A stretch of 43,598 bases of DNA, taken from contig JAEWXD010000027.1 in assembly GCA_023396045.1 (NCBI GenBank), forward strand, positions 1 to 43,598, in the 5' to 3' direction. The notes under the pieces were generated by a model. It saw only the letters and a list, made by a program, of their open reading frames with translations, made no database searches and was not told the origin of the DNA. The position numbers and the translations under genes were made by a program. Source of the DNA: Bacillota bacterium (GTDB taxonomy: Bacteria > Bacillota > Clostridia > Christensenellales > Aristaeellaceae). This document shows, piece after piece, positions 17,290 to 26,671 of the stretch. Every line of letters starts with the position of its first letter. Positions within the stretch are counted from its first letter, which is position 1.

Positions 17290-18300
17290 ATGAAAAAAAT
17301 TATTTCTTTATTGATTGCTTTATCCATACTTTTGGGATGCACAGCAGCCATAGCAGAAGAAACATTGGTTGTTTACACCGCAAGAAGCGAAAGTTTAAAC
17401 AATGCCGTTATTCTAAATTTTGAAAAAGATACCGGCATTAAAGTAGAAGTTGTAACCGGTGGTACTGGTGAACTATTGAAAAGAGTTGTATCTGAAGCCG
17501 GTAACCCACTTGGCGATGTTCTTTGGGCCGCAGATGAAACCATGTTAGCCAACAGCAAAGAAAACTTTATGGAATACGTTTCTGCTGAAAATGAAAATAT
17601 GCAAGAAGCATTCCAAAACAAAAGTGGCTTTTTTACCCCCGCATTTGCAGACCCAACCGTTATGATTGTAAACACAGAGTTGGAAGGCTACTTAAACATC
17701 ACCGGTTTTGAAGATTTATTGAAACCGGAATTGAAAGGTAAAATTGCATTTGGGGACCCTGTAAACTCTTCTTCTGCATTCCAATCTTTAATAGCTATGC
17801 TCTATGCCATGGGCAAAGATAATGATCCGCTTTCTCAAGAAGCTTGGGCCTTTGTAGATAAATTTATTGCCAATTTAGATGGTAAAGTATGTAACAGTTC
17901 CAGCCAAGTTTATAAAGGTGTAGCCGGTGGCGAATATGTAGTAGGTTTAACCTGGGAAGACCCTGCTGTAAGCCAGCAAATCAATGGTGCACCTGTACGT
18001 GTGCTCTTTGCTAAGGAGGGTGCTATATTCCCCGGCGAATCTGTACAAATTATCAAAGATTGTAAAAACGCAGAAAACGCTAAAAAATTTGTAGACTATA
18101 TGCTTTCCGAAAAAGTACAAAACTTAGTTGGTACAACCATGACTGTTAGACCTTTACGCAAAGATGCCGGTCTTGCAGAATATATGACACCAACTGCAGA
18201 CATCAAACTGTTTGAAAACTATTCTGAAGCATGGGTTGCTGAGAATAAACCAAACATTGTAAAGCTATATACCGATCACATGGAAATGTCCATGGAATAA
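17290..18300 (+). CDS. ABC transporter substrate-binding protein (FbpA/AfuA-like)
   Basis: A 336-residue exported binding protein. The signal peptide (about 1-22) contains LLGC, a possible lipobox at Cys17, and also AIA before EE, so it is either a lipoprotein or cleaved by signal peptidase I. The mature part begins LVVYTARSE and continues TGIKVEVVTGGTGELLKRV and GDVLWAAD, the pattern of ferric-iron (FbpA/AfuA) and 2-aminoethylphosphonate binding proteins. I cannot decide between these ligands. GGAG selects the ATG at 17290. It is followed by an intercistronic hairpin, then the ATPase. Confidence 0.88.
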   Translation: MKKIISLLIALSILLGCTAAIAEETLVVYTARSESLNNAVILNFEKDTGIKVEVVTGGTGELLKRVVSEAGNPLGDVLWAADETMLANSKENFMEYVSAENENMQEAFQNKSGFFTPAFADPTVMIVNTELEGYLNITGFEDLLKPELKGKIAFGDPVNSSSAFQSLIAMLYAMGKDNDPLSQEAWAFVDKFIANLDGKVCNSSSQVYKGVAGGEYVVGLTWEDPAVSQQINGAPVRVLFAKEGAIFPGESVQIIKDCKNAENAKKFVDYMLSEKVQNLVGTTMTVRPLRKDAGLAEYMTPTADIKLFENYSEAWVAENKPNIVKLYTDHMEMSME

Positions 18301-18307
18301 TATGGGA

Positions 18308-18332
18308 GGGTGCACAATGTGCACCCTTTTTT
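18308..18332 (+). terminator. intercistronic terminator/attenuator after the binding-protein gene
   Basis: An 8-base-pair GC-rich stem (18308-18315 with 18319-18326), a 3-base loop and a run of six T. It lies between the binding protein and its ATPase, in the same direction, so it should let the binding protein be made in excess over the membrane parts. Confidence 0.75.
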
Positions 18333-18393
18333 CTCAAATCAAAAAGAAATACCTATTCTACATTTCAATAAACAAGCAATAAGGAGCATACAA

Positions 18394-19488
18394 ATGAGTG
18401 TTGCAATTAGCATAAAAGATGTTGTTAAAAAATATGGAAAAGACACCGTTGTAAACGGCCTTTCCTTAGATATAAAGCCGGGTGAATTCTTTACCTTATT
18501 AGGCCCTTCCGGCTGTGGCAAAACCACATTGTTAAGAATGATTATCGGCTTTAACTCTGTTGATGGCGGTGATATTTTAATAGACGGAAAATCCGTTGTA
18601 AAAATTCCAACCAACAAACGCAACATGGGTATGGTTTTTCAAAACTACGCCGTATTCCCCCATATGAGTGTTGCAAATAATGTAGCATATGGCTTAAAAA
18701 CAAGAAAAACGCCTACTGCCGAAATAAGCAAAAAAGTAGAAGCTATTTTAGAAACAGTAAAAATATCCAACTTAAAAGATAGAAAACCGGCACAGCTTTC
18801 CGGTGGCCAACAACAGCGTGTAGCTTTGGCAAGAGCCATTGTAATTGAACCTGCTGTACTGTTAATGGACGAACCACTCTCTAACTTGGATGCAAAATTA
18901 AGAGTTGAGATGCGCAATGCCATTAAATCCATTCAGCACGAAATTGGTATAACCACTGTTTATGTAACTCACGACCAAGAAGAAGCGCTTGCCGTTTCTG
19001 ACAGAATTGCTGTTATGAACAATGGTATTGTGCAACAAATTGATACACCTAAAAATATTTACCAACGCCCTTCCAATTTATTTGTAGCAAGTTTTATTGG
19101 TTTAACCAATGTGTTACAAGCAAATGTAGTAAACAGCAACAATGAAACATGTGTAGACTTTGGTTATGGTTATGTAGAAAAAAATACTAATATTGATACT
19201 GCCAAAGTAAACGGCACTACCATTTTAGCAGCTATACGCCCTGAGGAATTTATTATTAAAGAAGCAAATGAAGTAGGTATACCTGCAAAAGTAAACTCAA
19301 GTGTATTCTTAGGGGTAAACATTCACTACTTCCTAACCTGTGCTGATGGCACTGAAATTGAAGTGCTGCAAAGCTCTGACCTAAGCGATATTATTCCAGA
19401 TGGCACAGAAGTAAAACTACAAGTGAACATGGCTAAGAGCAACTACTTTAATTGTGAAAGCAAAACAAGCATTATGCGAAAGGAATAA
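18394..19488 (+). CDS. ABC transporter ATP-binding protein (FbpC/PotA-like)
   Basis: A 364-residue importer ATPase. Walker A GPSGCGKT at residues 37-44, signature LSGGQQQRV, Walker B VLLMDEPLSNLDAK and the switch His in YVTHDQEEA are all intact. The C-terminal ~120 residues form a TOBE-type regulatory domain, as in iron, spermidine and phosphonate ATPases. AAGGAG precedes ATG 18394, and this start gives a proper N-terminus; an upstream in-frame extension would run through the hairpin. Its stop is 3 bases from the permease start. Confidence 0.93.
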   Translation: MSVAISIKDVVKKYGKDTVVNGLSLDIKPGEFFTLLGPSGCGKTTLLRMIIGFNSVDGGDILIDGKSVVKIPTNKRNMGMVFQNYAVFPHMSVANNVAYGLKTRKTPTAEISKKVEAILETVKISNLKDRKPAQLSGGQQQRVALARAIVIEPAVLLMDEPLSNLDAKLRVEMRNAIKSIQHEIGITTVYVTHDQEEALAVSDRIAVMNNGIVQQIDTPKNIYQRPSNLFVASFIGLTNVLQANVVNSNNETCVDFGYGYVEKNTNIDTAKVNGTTILAAIRPEEFIIKEANEVGIPAKVNSSVFLGVNIHYFLTCADGTEIEVLQSSDLSDIIPDGTEVKLQVNMAKSNYFNCESKTSIMRKE

Positions 19489-19491
19489 ACA

Positions 19492-21159
19492 ATGAAGGGC
19501 TTTAAATCACAAAATACATCTCCTATATGGATGTATTTAACCTTGGTGGTATTGGCATTCTTCTTAATATTTATTGCCTACCCGCTATCCTTGGTTTTAT
19601 ACAGAAGTTTTTATAACCAACAAACACAAACGCTTACGTTAGAATATTTCACAAGATTTTTTACTAGAAAATATTTTACCAATACCATTATCAATTCCTT
19701 TAAAGTTACTTTTTCTGCTACAATTGTATCTTCTATATTAGGGCTTGCCATAGCCTATATCACAAGAAGCTCCAAAATTAAAGGCAGTAAATGGTTGAAT
19801 ATTTTAATTGTTGTTTCCTATCTTTCCCCACCATTTATTGGTGCTTATGCTTGGATTCAATTGCTTGGTAGAAATGGTTTAATTACAAAATATATCAATG
19901 CTTGGTTTGGTATGAATTTTGAAGGTATCTATGGTTTTATAGGTATTGTACTGGTATTTTCTTTGCAAAGCTTCCCATTGGTATATATGTATGTAGCAGG
20001 CGCATTGAAAAACTTAGACAACTCTTTAAATGAAGCAGCTGAAAGCCTTGGCAGCTCTACCTTACAAAGAATTAGCATGGTGGTTATGCCTTTGATTGTA
20101 CCAACATTACTTGCAAGCAGCTTACTTGTATTTATGCGTGTTTTTTCTGACTTTGGTACACCTATGCTAATTGGTGAAGGTTATAGAACCTTCCCGGTAG
20201 TATTGTACAGCCAATTTATGGGTGAAGTGGCGCAAGATGATAACTTTGCTGCTGCACTGTGCATTATTATTATGATTATTACATTAGTATTCTTCTTTGC
20301 ACAAAGAATGATTGCACGCAAAATGAGCTATTCCATGACGGCATTAAAACCAATGCAAGCAATACAGAAAAAAGGTTTAACCAATGTATTACAACACGTT
20401 TTTGTATACTTTGTTGTATTCTTAGGTATTTTACCCCAACTTACAGTTATCGCTACTTCCTTTATGGAATTTAGCGGTGGTCATGTATTTACAGGCCGAT
20501 TAACCTTAGAAAACTTTAGAAATACATTGCTCAACAAAGGTAGCAACGCTGTTTGGAACACCTATTTATTTGGTATTTCTGCTATATTGATTGTAGTGGT
20601 ATTGGGTATTATTATTTCTTACTTAGCGGTAAGAAAATCTTCCTTTCTAACCTCTACATTAGATACACTCACAATGTTGCCTTATGTTATTCCAGGTTCT
20701 GTACTTGGTATATCCTTCCTATACGCATTCAATACTCCACCGTTACTATTAAGCGGTACAGCTGTTATTTTGATCGTTTCGCTTTGTGTACGCAGGTTGC
20801 CTTATACCATTCGTTCAAGTTCGGCAATTATTGGCCAAATATCACCCAGTTTGGAAGAAGCAGCCATTAGCTTGGGTGCAGGCGAAATACGTGCATTTGT
20901 ACAAGTGATTATCCCTATGATGCTACCCGGTGTTATCGCCGGTGCCATAATGAGCTGGGTAACGGTGATTAGCGAATTAAGCTCTTCTATTATTCTTTAC
21001 ACAAGCAGAACAGCAACTTTAACGGTATCTATTTATACGGAAGTTATTCGTTCTAACTTTGGTAATGCGGCTGCTTATTCTACTGTGCTTACATTTACTT
21101 CCATTGCTTCTTTATTGCTTTTCTTTAAAATTAGTGGTAAAAATGATATAAGTATTTAA
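19492..21159 (+). CDS. ABC transporter permease, fused double domain (FbpB-like)
   Basis: A 555-residue permease with about 12 membrane segments in two homologous halves, each carrying an EAA loop: EAAESLGSSTLQRISMVVMP in the first half and EAAISLGAGEIRAFVQVIIP in the second. This fused layout is typical of ferric-iron (FbpB/SfuB) and some phosphonate permeases, so the complex needs only one permease chain. The start is 3 bases after the ATPase stop. The stop is 16 bases before the histidine kinase start, indicating one transcript. Confidence 0.93.
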   Translation: MKGFKSQNTSPIWMYLTLVVLAFFLIFIAYPLSLVLYRSFYNQQTQTLTLEYFTRFFTRKYFTNTIINSFKVTFSATIVSSILGLAIAYITRSSKIKGSKWLNILIVVSYLSPPFIGAYAWIQLLGRNGLITKYINAWFGMNFEGIYGFIGIVLVFSLQSFPLVYMYVAGALKNLDNSLNEAAESLGSSTLQRISMVVMPLIVPTLLASSLLVFMRVFSDFGTPMLIGEGYRTFPVVLYSQFMGEVAQDDNFAAALCIIIMIITLVFFFAQRMIARKMSYSMTALKPMQAIQKKGLTNVLQHVFVYFVVFLGILPQLTVIATSFMEFSGGHVFTGRLTLENFRNTLLNKGSNAVWNTYLFGISAILIVVVLGIIISYLAVRKSSFLTSTLDTLTMLPYVIPGSVLGISFLYAFNTPPLLLSGTAVILIVSLCVRRLPYTIRSSSAIIGQISPSLEEAAISLGAGEIRAFVQVIIPMMLPGVIAGAIMSWVTVISELSSSIILYTSRTATLTVSIYTEVIRSNFGNAAAYSTVLTFTSIASLLLFFKISGKNDISI

Positions 21160-21175
21160 AAAGGAGGAGATAGTT

Positions 21176-22858
21176 ATGAAAAACAACAGTTTTCGTTCCT
21201 ATCTCCACTTTTCTTTTATTAAAAGCAGTATAGCACTTATTCTTAGTGTATTTATTTTATTTTTATTTATTATGGGTATTACATTTTTGGTTACTACCCA
21301 AAGAATGAATCATACACAAAATAAATTCACTGCAAGGCAAGTAGAAGCATATTTGAAGGCGATGGATTTATCCGCTGAAGCAATTACACAATATGATAGC
21401 CTAAATCATGCCCTTACTGAAAATGCCAAAAGTTCCCAAAAATTAAAAGAACTTTTGTATACCCAAGTCAATGCATTGCCTATAAAATGCAATTTTGCCT
21501 TGCTAAATATGCAAAAAAAGGTCATTGCAAGTAACTTATATAAAAACAATTTAGATGTGCTGCTAAAATCTGCTGTAATTCAGGATTTTTATTATAATAG
21601 CAGCACACAAAAAGCATATATAGGATATAGCCGTATTCCTTACAGCAATGAACAGTTGGGAGCAATTTTATTTATACAGCCAATCGTTTATCAAAACAAA
21701 GTTGTAGCCCTGCTCTACTTTGATATAGTACAAGAAACATTGCAAGATACACTGGTACAACACAAAGCCGATGGCATTGTGATAACCGATAAATTTGATA
21801 ATATTGCATACAGCACCACACCGGATGCCATAGGCCCTATGAATAAATTGGCATTTAACAGTAAAAATGGCAATGGTTTTTATATCCTAAATGAAAAGCG
21901 TTACTATATCTCTTCACAAAAAATATATAATAACCAATTAAATGTATTTACACTTAGTTCTGCTGTTTTATATGATTCCATTTTATGGGTGGGCATTATA
22001 TCTACAGCCGTCATTGCACTGCTCATTACCTTACTTTCTTTTATATTATCTAAGAAAATCATCAACCATAACCTAAAGCCATTCCAAATTGCCATACAAG
22101 CCATACAAAGCAATGATTTTAACCACAGTATACAGGAAGAAACCTTTGATGAATTTCAAGCATTATTTGAAGAATACAATGCCATGCTTGTACGGATTGA
22201 TGCTTTACTTGCCAGAAATAAGCAATTAAATGATTACAAACGCATTATTGAGGTGCAGCATTTAAAAGACCAGTTTAACCCTCATTTTGTATTTAATGTA
22301 TTAGAAAATATACGCTATGTAATGCTGGAAGATGTAGACAAAGCACAAGAAATGTTAGTATCCTTTGCACATTTATTGCGTTATGAAATCAACGATTTAG
22401 ACAGTACAATTGAATTAAGCACCGACCTTGAATTTGTAAACGATTATTTATTATTACAAAAGGCAAGGTATGGTAATAACTTACAATACCATATTGATTT
22501 GCCGGATGAATTTAGAGATTACAAAATACAAAAGCTGCTGGTACAACCCATTGTAGAAAATGCAATTAAACACGGCTATAAAAATGAACTGCTTATAATT
22601 GAAATTAAAGTATTACAAGAAAATGCATTTGTAAAAATTAGCATTAAAGATAATGGTAAAGGAATTCCAAAAGAAAAGCTTTTAGAATTACAAAACATGC
22701 TTGCCGAAAACCAATTTGAAAACACACATATCGGTATATTTAATACCCATAGAATTATAAAGTTAAGCTATGGCGAATGCTATGGTTTACAGTTGGAAAG
22801 CAATGAAAACGGTACACAGGTGAGCCTATATTTACCCGAGGAAGAATGCAATGTATAA
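21176..22858 (+). CDS. sensor histidine kinase (YesM-like, LytS/His_kinase family)
   Basis: A 560-residue membrane kinase. TM1 is at about 14-38, a ~225-residue extracellular sensor region follows, and TM2 lies at about 264-290. A HAMP-like linker (about 291-345) leads to the His_kinase block, whose phosphoacceptor is His370 in QFNPHFVFNVLENI. The ATPase part has VENAIKHGY (N box) and DNGKGIPKE (G1). It pairs with the next gene (8-base overlap). A strong AGGAGG site precedes it. Its genetic link to the binding protein suggests it senses the same ligand or its loaded binding protein; this is inference. Confidence 0.92.
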   Translation: MKNNSFRSYLHFSFIKSSIALILSVFILFLFIMGITFLVTTQRMNHTQNKFTARQVEAYLKAMDLSAEAITQYDSLNHALTENAKSSQKLKELLYTQVNALPIKCNFALLNMQKKVIASNLYKNNLDVLLKSAVIQDFYYNSSTQKAYIGYSRIPYSNEQLGAILFIQPIVYQNKVVALLYFDIVQETLQDTLVQHKADGIVITDKFDNIAYSTTPDAIGPMNKLAFNSKNGNGFYILNEKRYYISSQKIYNNQLNVFTLSSAVLYDSILWVGIISTAVIALLITLLSFILSKKIINHNLKPFQIAIQAIQSNDFNHSIQEETFDEFQALFEEYNAMLVRIDALLARNKQLNDYKRIIEVQHLKDQFNPHFVFNVLENIRYVMLEDVDKAQEMLVSFAHLLRYEINDLDSTIELSTDLEFVNDYLLLQKARYGNNLQYHIDLPDEFRDYKIQKLLVQPIVENAIKHGYKNELLIIEIKVLQENAFVKISIKDNGKGIPKEKLLELQNMLAENQFENTHIGIFNTHRIIKLSYGECYGLQLESNENGTQVSLYLPEEECNV

Positions 22859-23612
22859 AGTAATTATTGTAGAAGATGAAGAAAGAATAAGCAAAGGCTT
22901 AGAATTTGCCTTTCCTTGGCAAGAAGAAAATTGTGTTGTATTGGGTATTGCAAACAACGGTTCAGAAGGTTTGACTTTAATTGAAAGCCTGCGCCCCGAT
23001 ATAGTAATAAGTGATATTAATATGCCGGAAATGGACGGCCTGCAAATGTTAGAAAACAGCATTGTTGCCTACAAGTATAAGGCGATACTCATTTCTGGAT
23101 ACAGCGAATTTTCTTACGCACAAAAAGCCATTGGTTTAGGCGTAAGTGAGTATTTATTAAAGCCCTTAGATTTTGACAGTTTAAAAGCAGCATTGCGCAA
23201 AACCATAATGAAAATTGAAAAATATAAAAATGTAGAGCAAGCCATTGCTGCTTTGCCGATACAAAATGGATTATTAAACACGGCAGAAGCAAATAATAAA
23301 TATGTGGTACAAATGCTACAATATATAGAAGAAAAATATAATAATCGCATTTCTATTACCGATATTAGTGAGCAAACCGGCGTTTCTTGCAGTTATTTAA
23401 ACACCAAGTTTAAAGCAGAAACAGGTTATACCTTTAATGATTATTTAAACCGTTATCGCATACAAAAAGCAGTAGAATATATCAACCAAAACCGTTATAA
23501 AATATATGAAATTGCAGAGAAAACCGGCTTTACAGACTATAAATATTTTATAAAGGTATTTAAAAAATATACAGGCTATGCCCCAAGCCAAATGCATACA
23601 AATGAAGAATAA
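22851..23612 (+). CDS. response regulator, receiver plus AraC-type DNA-binding domain (YesN-like)
   Basis: A 253-residue regulator. The receiver domain (1-~120) has the acidic pocket E8/D9, phosphoacceptor D55 in VISDINMPEMDG and Lys104 in LLKPLD. A short linker leads to two AraC-type helix-turn-helix units (about 150-250) including ISITDISEQTGVSCSYLNTKF and IYEIAEKTGFTDYKYFIKVF. It is cotranscribed with, and overlaps, its kinase. It probably controls the ABC genes upstream, where a weak -35 fits an activator-dependent promoter. No other target is evident in the window. Confidence 0.93.
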   Translation: MYKVIIVEDEERISKGLEFAFPWQEENCVVLGIANNGSEGLTLIESLRPDIVISDINMPEMDGLQMLENSIVAYKYKAILISGYSEFSYAQKAIGLGVSEYLLKPLDFDSLKAALRKTIMKIEKYKNVEQAIAALPIQNGLLNTAEANNKYVVQMLQYIEEKYNNRISITDISEQTGVSCSYLNTKFKAETGYTFNDYLNRYRIQKAVEYINQNRYKIYEIAEKTGFTDYKYFIKVFKKYTGYAPSQMHTNEE

Positions 23613-23626
23613 AAACAAATAACACA

Positions 23627-23656
23627 AAGGCTCTGTATTTTGCAATACAGAGCCTT
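23627..23656. terminator. hairpin between the response regulator and tRNA-Ser
   Basis: A perfect 13-base-pair stem (23627-23639 with 23644-23656) and a 4-base loop. The minus side continues into a T-rich stretch, so it can end the tRNA transcript; it may also end the plus-strand operon, though the T run is weak there. Confidence 0.75.
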
Positions 23657-23661
23657 ACTCG

Positions 23662-23753
23662 TGGCGGAGAAAGAGGGATTCGAACCCTCGAGACTGTTTC
23701 CAGCCTACACGATTTCCAGTCGTGCGCCCTCGACCAGACTAGGCGATTTCTCC
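23662..23753 (-). tRNA. tRNA-Ser (anticodon GGA)
   Basis: A 92-base serine tRNA read on the minus strand. The 7-base-pair acceptor GGAGAAA/TTTCTCC is perfect, the discriminator base is G, and CCA is encoded in the DNA at 23664-23662. The anticodon loop CTGGAAA carries GGA, the long variable arm of type II tRNAs is present, and the T loop is GGTTCGAATCC. The D arm contains the usual GG pair. It has its own consensus promoter. Confidence 0.96.
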
Positions 23754-23765
23754 ACGACAAGAAAT

Positions 23766-23794
23766 ATTTTAACATAAGTATGGGCTGGTGTCAA
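23766..23794 (-). promoter_or_regulatory. consensus sigma-A promoter of tRNA-Ser
   Basis: On the minus strand: perfect TTGACA (23794-23789), a 17-base spacer and TAAAAT (23771-23766), 12 bases before the mature tRNA 5' end. Confidence 0.85.
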
Positions 23795-23811
23795 TAAAAA
23801 AATGCAATAAA

Positions 23812-25242
23812 CTACTGGTTTTGCACAATAAATTTATAATAATCTACGGCTGGTGGCAAAGCATAGGTATAAACGTTTTCGTTTAAACCATGCATGCTTT
23901 TGAGTTGCTGAGGGTCATACAATACAGGTGCAAAGCGCACACAGGCATCTGCTACTTCATGATAGAAACGCGCATCGGTTGCGCCGGTTACAACATAAGG
24001 TACGCAAGCGCTGCCCTTAAATACAGCTTGCACTGCTTTTTCTGTTAAAGCATAGGCTTCCCCCTGTAAATCAAGAGATGGGCTTGGGTTATCTGCAAAT
24101 TGAATTTCCATCTCCAAACCATATTTTTTGCATAGTTTTTCTAAAATTGCAAAGCTTTCTTCTTTGGCTTGGTGAGGTATAAAACGCATATTGCACTGCA
24201 CACTTGCCGCTTCTGGAATAACATTTTGGCCGTTACTCCCTTGTGCCATGGTGAATACAATGGTGGTTTTAAGCATTGCGGCAGCTTGTGGGCTAAGTTT
24301 TGGCAATAATACTTTTAACAAGGGTTCAAACAACCAAAGGTTGCCAAATATAAGCTTTAAAGGAAATGCACAATAGGGTGCTAACCTTGTAAACATGGCA
24401 CGCACGGGCGCTGTAAACTTCACCTTAAAAACTTTCTTGGTTTCTATATGGTTTACAAAGGCAGCAAGCCTTGCCAGTGGTGTATTTTTAGGTGGTGCTG
24501 ATGCATGCCCCCCTTTGCTTTTGGCAGTAAACTTTACATTGGCACAGCCTTTTTCAAAAATACCCACCATTGCAAAGTAGCCTTTTACACCGGGAATAGG
24601 GTCTGCTGTAAGAGCACCGCCTTCATCGCTAAGCATGGAAAGATGAATATGATGGTCTTTTAAATACTGCACAATTTTAGGACCACCATCACCACTGATT
24701 TCTTCTGTACAACTGCTTGCCAAATACACATCACAATTGGGGGTAAAACCGGTTTCAATCAGCTCTTCGCAAGCCTGCAACAAAGCCATGAGGCTGGATT
24801 TGGTATCGCAAGATCCTCTACCCCAAATTCTATCATCGGCGATGGCGCCACTAAAAGCAGGGTGCTCCCACTGCCCACTGGCTTCTACTACATCGTGATG
24901 ACTCATGAGTAGAATTGGTTTTTCACCACTTTTACCCTTCCAAACAAAGAGCAAATTGCCATCTATTTCTATTTTTTGGCAAACCCTGTGAATATTGGGG
25001 AAAAGTTTTTCTAATAAATCATGAAAGGCATAAAATTTACTTAGATCACTTTGCTCTTTTTGTGATACCGTTTCTTGCGCCACCATAGCAGAGAGTATTT
25101 GTGCATACTTTTCTTCCCTTTGGGGATCTCTTGGAGCTGTATAAGTAGATTTTTGATTGGGTATAAGTAAAGTTCTGATAATAGCAATAGTTAATAATAA
25201 AAAAAATCCGCAAATAATCCATAGTAAAACAGACCAGAACAT
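23812..25242 (-). CDS. membrane-anchored M20 family metallopeptidase
   Basis: A 476-residue M20/M25/M40 zinc hydrolase with an N-terminal membrane anchor (about 4-26). The first metal site is SHHDVVE (114-120) and the bridging Asp146 lies in GRGSCDTKSS. The catalytic Glu pair 180-181 is in SSCTEEISGDGG, and the final His is in SMHGLNENV. Length and the large lid resemble carboxypeptidase S/PM20D1-like enzymes that cleave peptides or N-acyl amino acids. It starts one base after the upstream membrane gene's stop, so it is the last cistron of that operon. Confidence 0.88.
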   Translation of the reverse strand: MFWSVLLWIICGFFLLLTIAIIRTLLIPNQKSTYTAPRDPQREEKYAQILSAMVAQETVSQKEQSDLSKFYAFHDLLEKLFPNIHRVCQKIEIDGNLLFVWKGKSGEKPILLMSHHDVVEASGQWEHPAFSGAIADDRIWGRGSCDTKSSLMALLQACEELIETGFTPNCDVYLASSCTEEISGDGGPKIVQYLKDHHIHLSMLSDEGGALTADPIPGVKGYFAMVGIFEKGCANVKFTAKSKGGHASAPPKNTPLARLAAFVNHIETKKVFKVKFTAPVRAMFTRLAPYCAFPLKLIFGNLWLFEPLLKVLLPKLSPQAAAMLKTTIVFTMAQGSNGQNVIPEAASVQCNMRFIPHQAKEESFAILEKLCKKYGLEMEIQFADNPSPSLDLQGEAYALTEKAVQAVFKGSACVPYVVTGATDARFYHEVADACVRFAPVLYDPQQLKSMHGLNENVYTYALPPAVDYYKFIVQNQ

Positions 25243-25243
25243 A

Positions 25244-25918
25244 TTATTGCTCCTTTCTTAAAAACCATGCGATTGCAATAGCGAGTAAACCACTGGGAAT
25301 AATTAAGATACTAACTGAATTGATAAGTTTGGGCACAATAATAAATAATGCGCTCATGAGCAATACGGGCAATACAGCAATTTTAATATCATTCTTAAAA
25401 TAACGATACGCCATAGCACCAAATAAAGCGGGTACTACATTGTCAAAAGCCGGTTTTAAAATGGGGTTGCCGAGTATTGGTTGTAAAGGGATCAAAAGCA
25501 ATGCCCCCAAAGCCAATACAATCGTTGTAGTAAGCGCAGAAGTTGCAATACTTAAGGTTGCAATGACTTCACTTTCTGCTGTACCAGCCTTTACCCCACT
25601 CAATTCATGTGCATTGGCAACACATGGAATTTTTAAGTTAATAAGGTTACCCGTCATAAACGCTAAATAGCTACCACCTGCACCCAAAATAGGAGTATAT
25701 ACCAAAAATTCAACAATTCCTGCACCCGACCAAACCAAAATAACCTGTGCAAGCGCTGCATAGAAAGCCTGCATGTTTGGAGGTGCATTCAATATCCATC
25801 CATATACAAAGGGTGAAGATAGTAATAAGGTGAGTATAACAGACATAAAGCCTACACCCAACCAATGGGTACGGGCTAAATATTTTTTATAAAAAACTGT
25901 TTTTTGTTCTGTATTCAT
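25244..25918 (-). CDS. multi-pass membrane protein, partner of the DUF5058-like protein
   Basis: A 224-residue protein with about six hydrophobic segments and short polar loops. I do not recognise a named family. Notable features are the GAGGSYLAFMTGNLINLKIP segment, with small residues and polar membrane-embedded Asn/Thr, and the following CVANAHELSGVKAGTAESEV loop, which looks like a substrate or ion pathway rather than a structural linker. It begins 9 bases after the DUF5058-like stop, with a GGAGG site, and is followed immediately by the M20 peptidase. I infer it is one half of a two-subunit transporter. Confidence 0.6.
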   Translation of the reverse strand: MNTEQKTVFYKKYLARTHWLGVGFMSVILTLLLSSPFVYGWILNAPPNMQAFYAALAQVILVWSGAGIVEFLVYTPILGAGGSYLAFMTGNLINLKIPCVANAHELSGVKAGTAESEVIATLSIATSALTTTIVLALGALLLIPLQPILGNPILKPAFDNVVPALFGAMAYRYFKNDIKIAVLPVLLMSALFIIVPKLINSVSILIIPSGLLAIAIAWFLRKEQ

Positions 25919-25927
25919 TTTGCCCTC

Positions 25928-26671
25928 CTAAAACAACACACCTATGGCAACCACAGTAGCCATAGCAAGCAACATACTACCGGCAACTGCAAAGTTTTCC
26001 AAATACTTTTGCTTTTTCTGCTCTATAAAGTATACAAAGCAAACCATAAATCCACAAGAAAGCAACAGAGTAAGTATGGGCATAGGATTATTAAAGGCTG
26101 TATAGTTTGCTAAGTAGGCACCTATATAGGCACTAATTAAGCCTATAAACATGGCAGCCATGACCTTATCGCCAAAGTTTGTTTTCTTTTTCTTTTCTTG
26201 GTTTTTATGTATAGAAGATTGCAATTTGCTAATATAGCCTCTTGTGAAAAAAATGCTTAGCAATGTACCGCTGGATATACCAACACCCATAAGCAATGCA
26301 ATGGTTGTAAAGGCTTGTAAGGTCATTTCACTGGCAGAAAGGCCATTCATACCAATGGCACGTGCGGCTGCATCTGCCACAGAGGTTTCATAATGCAAGG
26401 CACCAATCACGCTCAAACGCAGCCAAGGTAACGGTACACCCAATGTGCCGGAAAGAGTAATTACACCAAGCAAAATACTTACACTTGGCAACACGGTAAA
26501 AGTAGCACTGGATATCATGGTTTTGTGCAGAACTTGTTTATCCATGCCCAAAGCAATACCTGCTTTGTAAGCACGCACCAAGAATACAATACACATCATT
26601 GCCACACAAAAAATAATGCCGCCAGAAACCAAATATAATTTTGGCCCATTCAACATTTGAACTACATTCAT
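25928..26671 (-). CDS. DUF5058-like membrane protein
   Basis: A 247-residue protein with about six hydrophobic segments. The arrangement SATFTVLPSVSILLGVITLSG, PWLRLSVIGALHYETSVADAAA and a basic hydrophilic stretch near 155-170 (HKNQEKKKK) agrees with my memory of DUF5058, a family of unknown function; this needs a profile search. The conserved-looking PWLRLSVIG and ETSVADAAA suggest a functional core, and pairing with the next membrane gene suggests a heteromeric carrier. Its ATG overlaps the helicase stop by four bases. Confidence 0.6.
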   Translation of the reverse strand: MNVVQMLNGPKLYLVSGGIIFCVAMMCIVFLVRAYKAGIALGMDKQVLHKTMISSATFTVLPSVSILLGVITLSGTLGVPLPWLRLSVIGALHYETSVADAAARAIGMNGLSASEMTLQAFTTIALLMGVGISSGTLLSIFFTRGYISKLQSSIHKNQEKKKKTNFGDKVMAAMFIGLISAYIGAYLANYTAFNNPMPILTLLLSCGFMVCFVYFIEQKKQKYLENFAVAGSMLLAMATVVAIGVLF

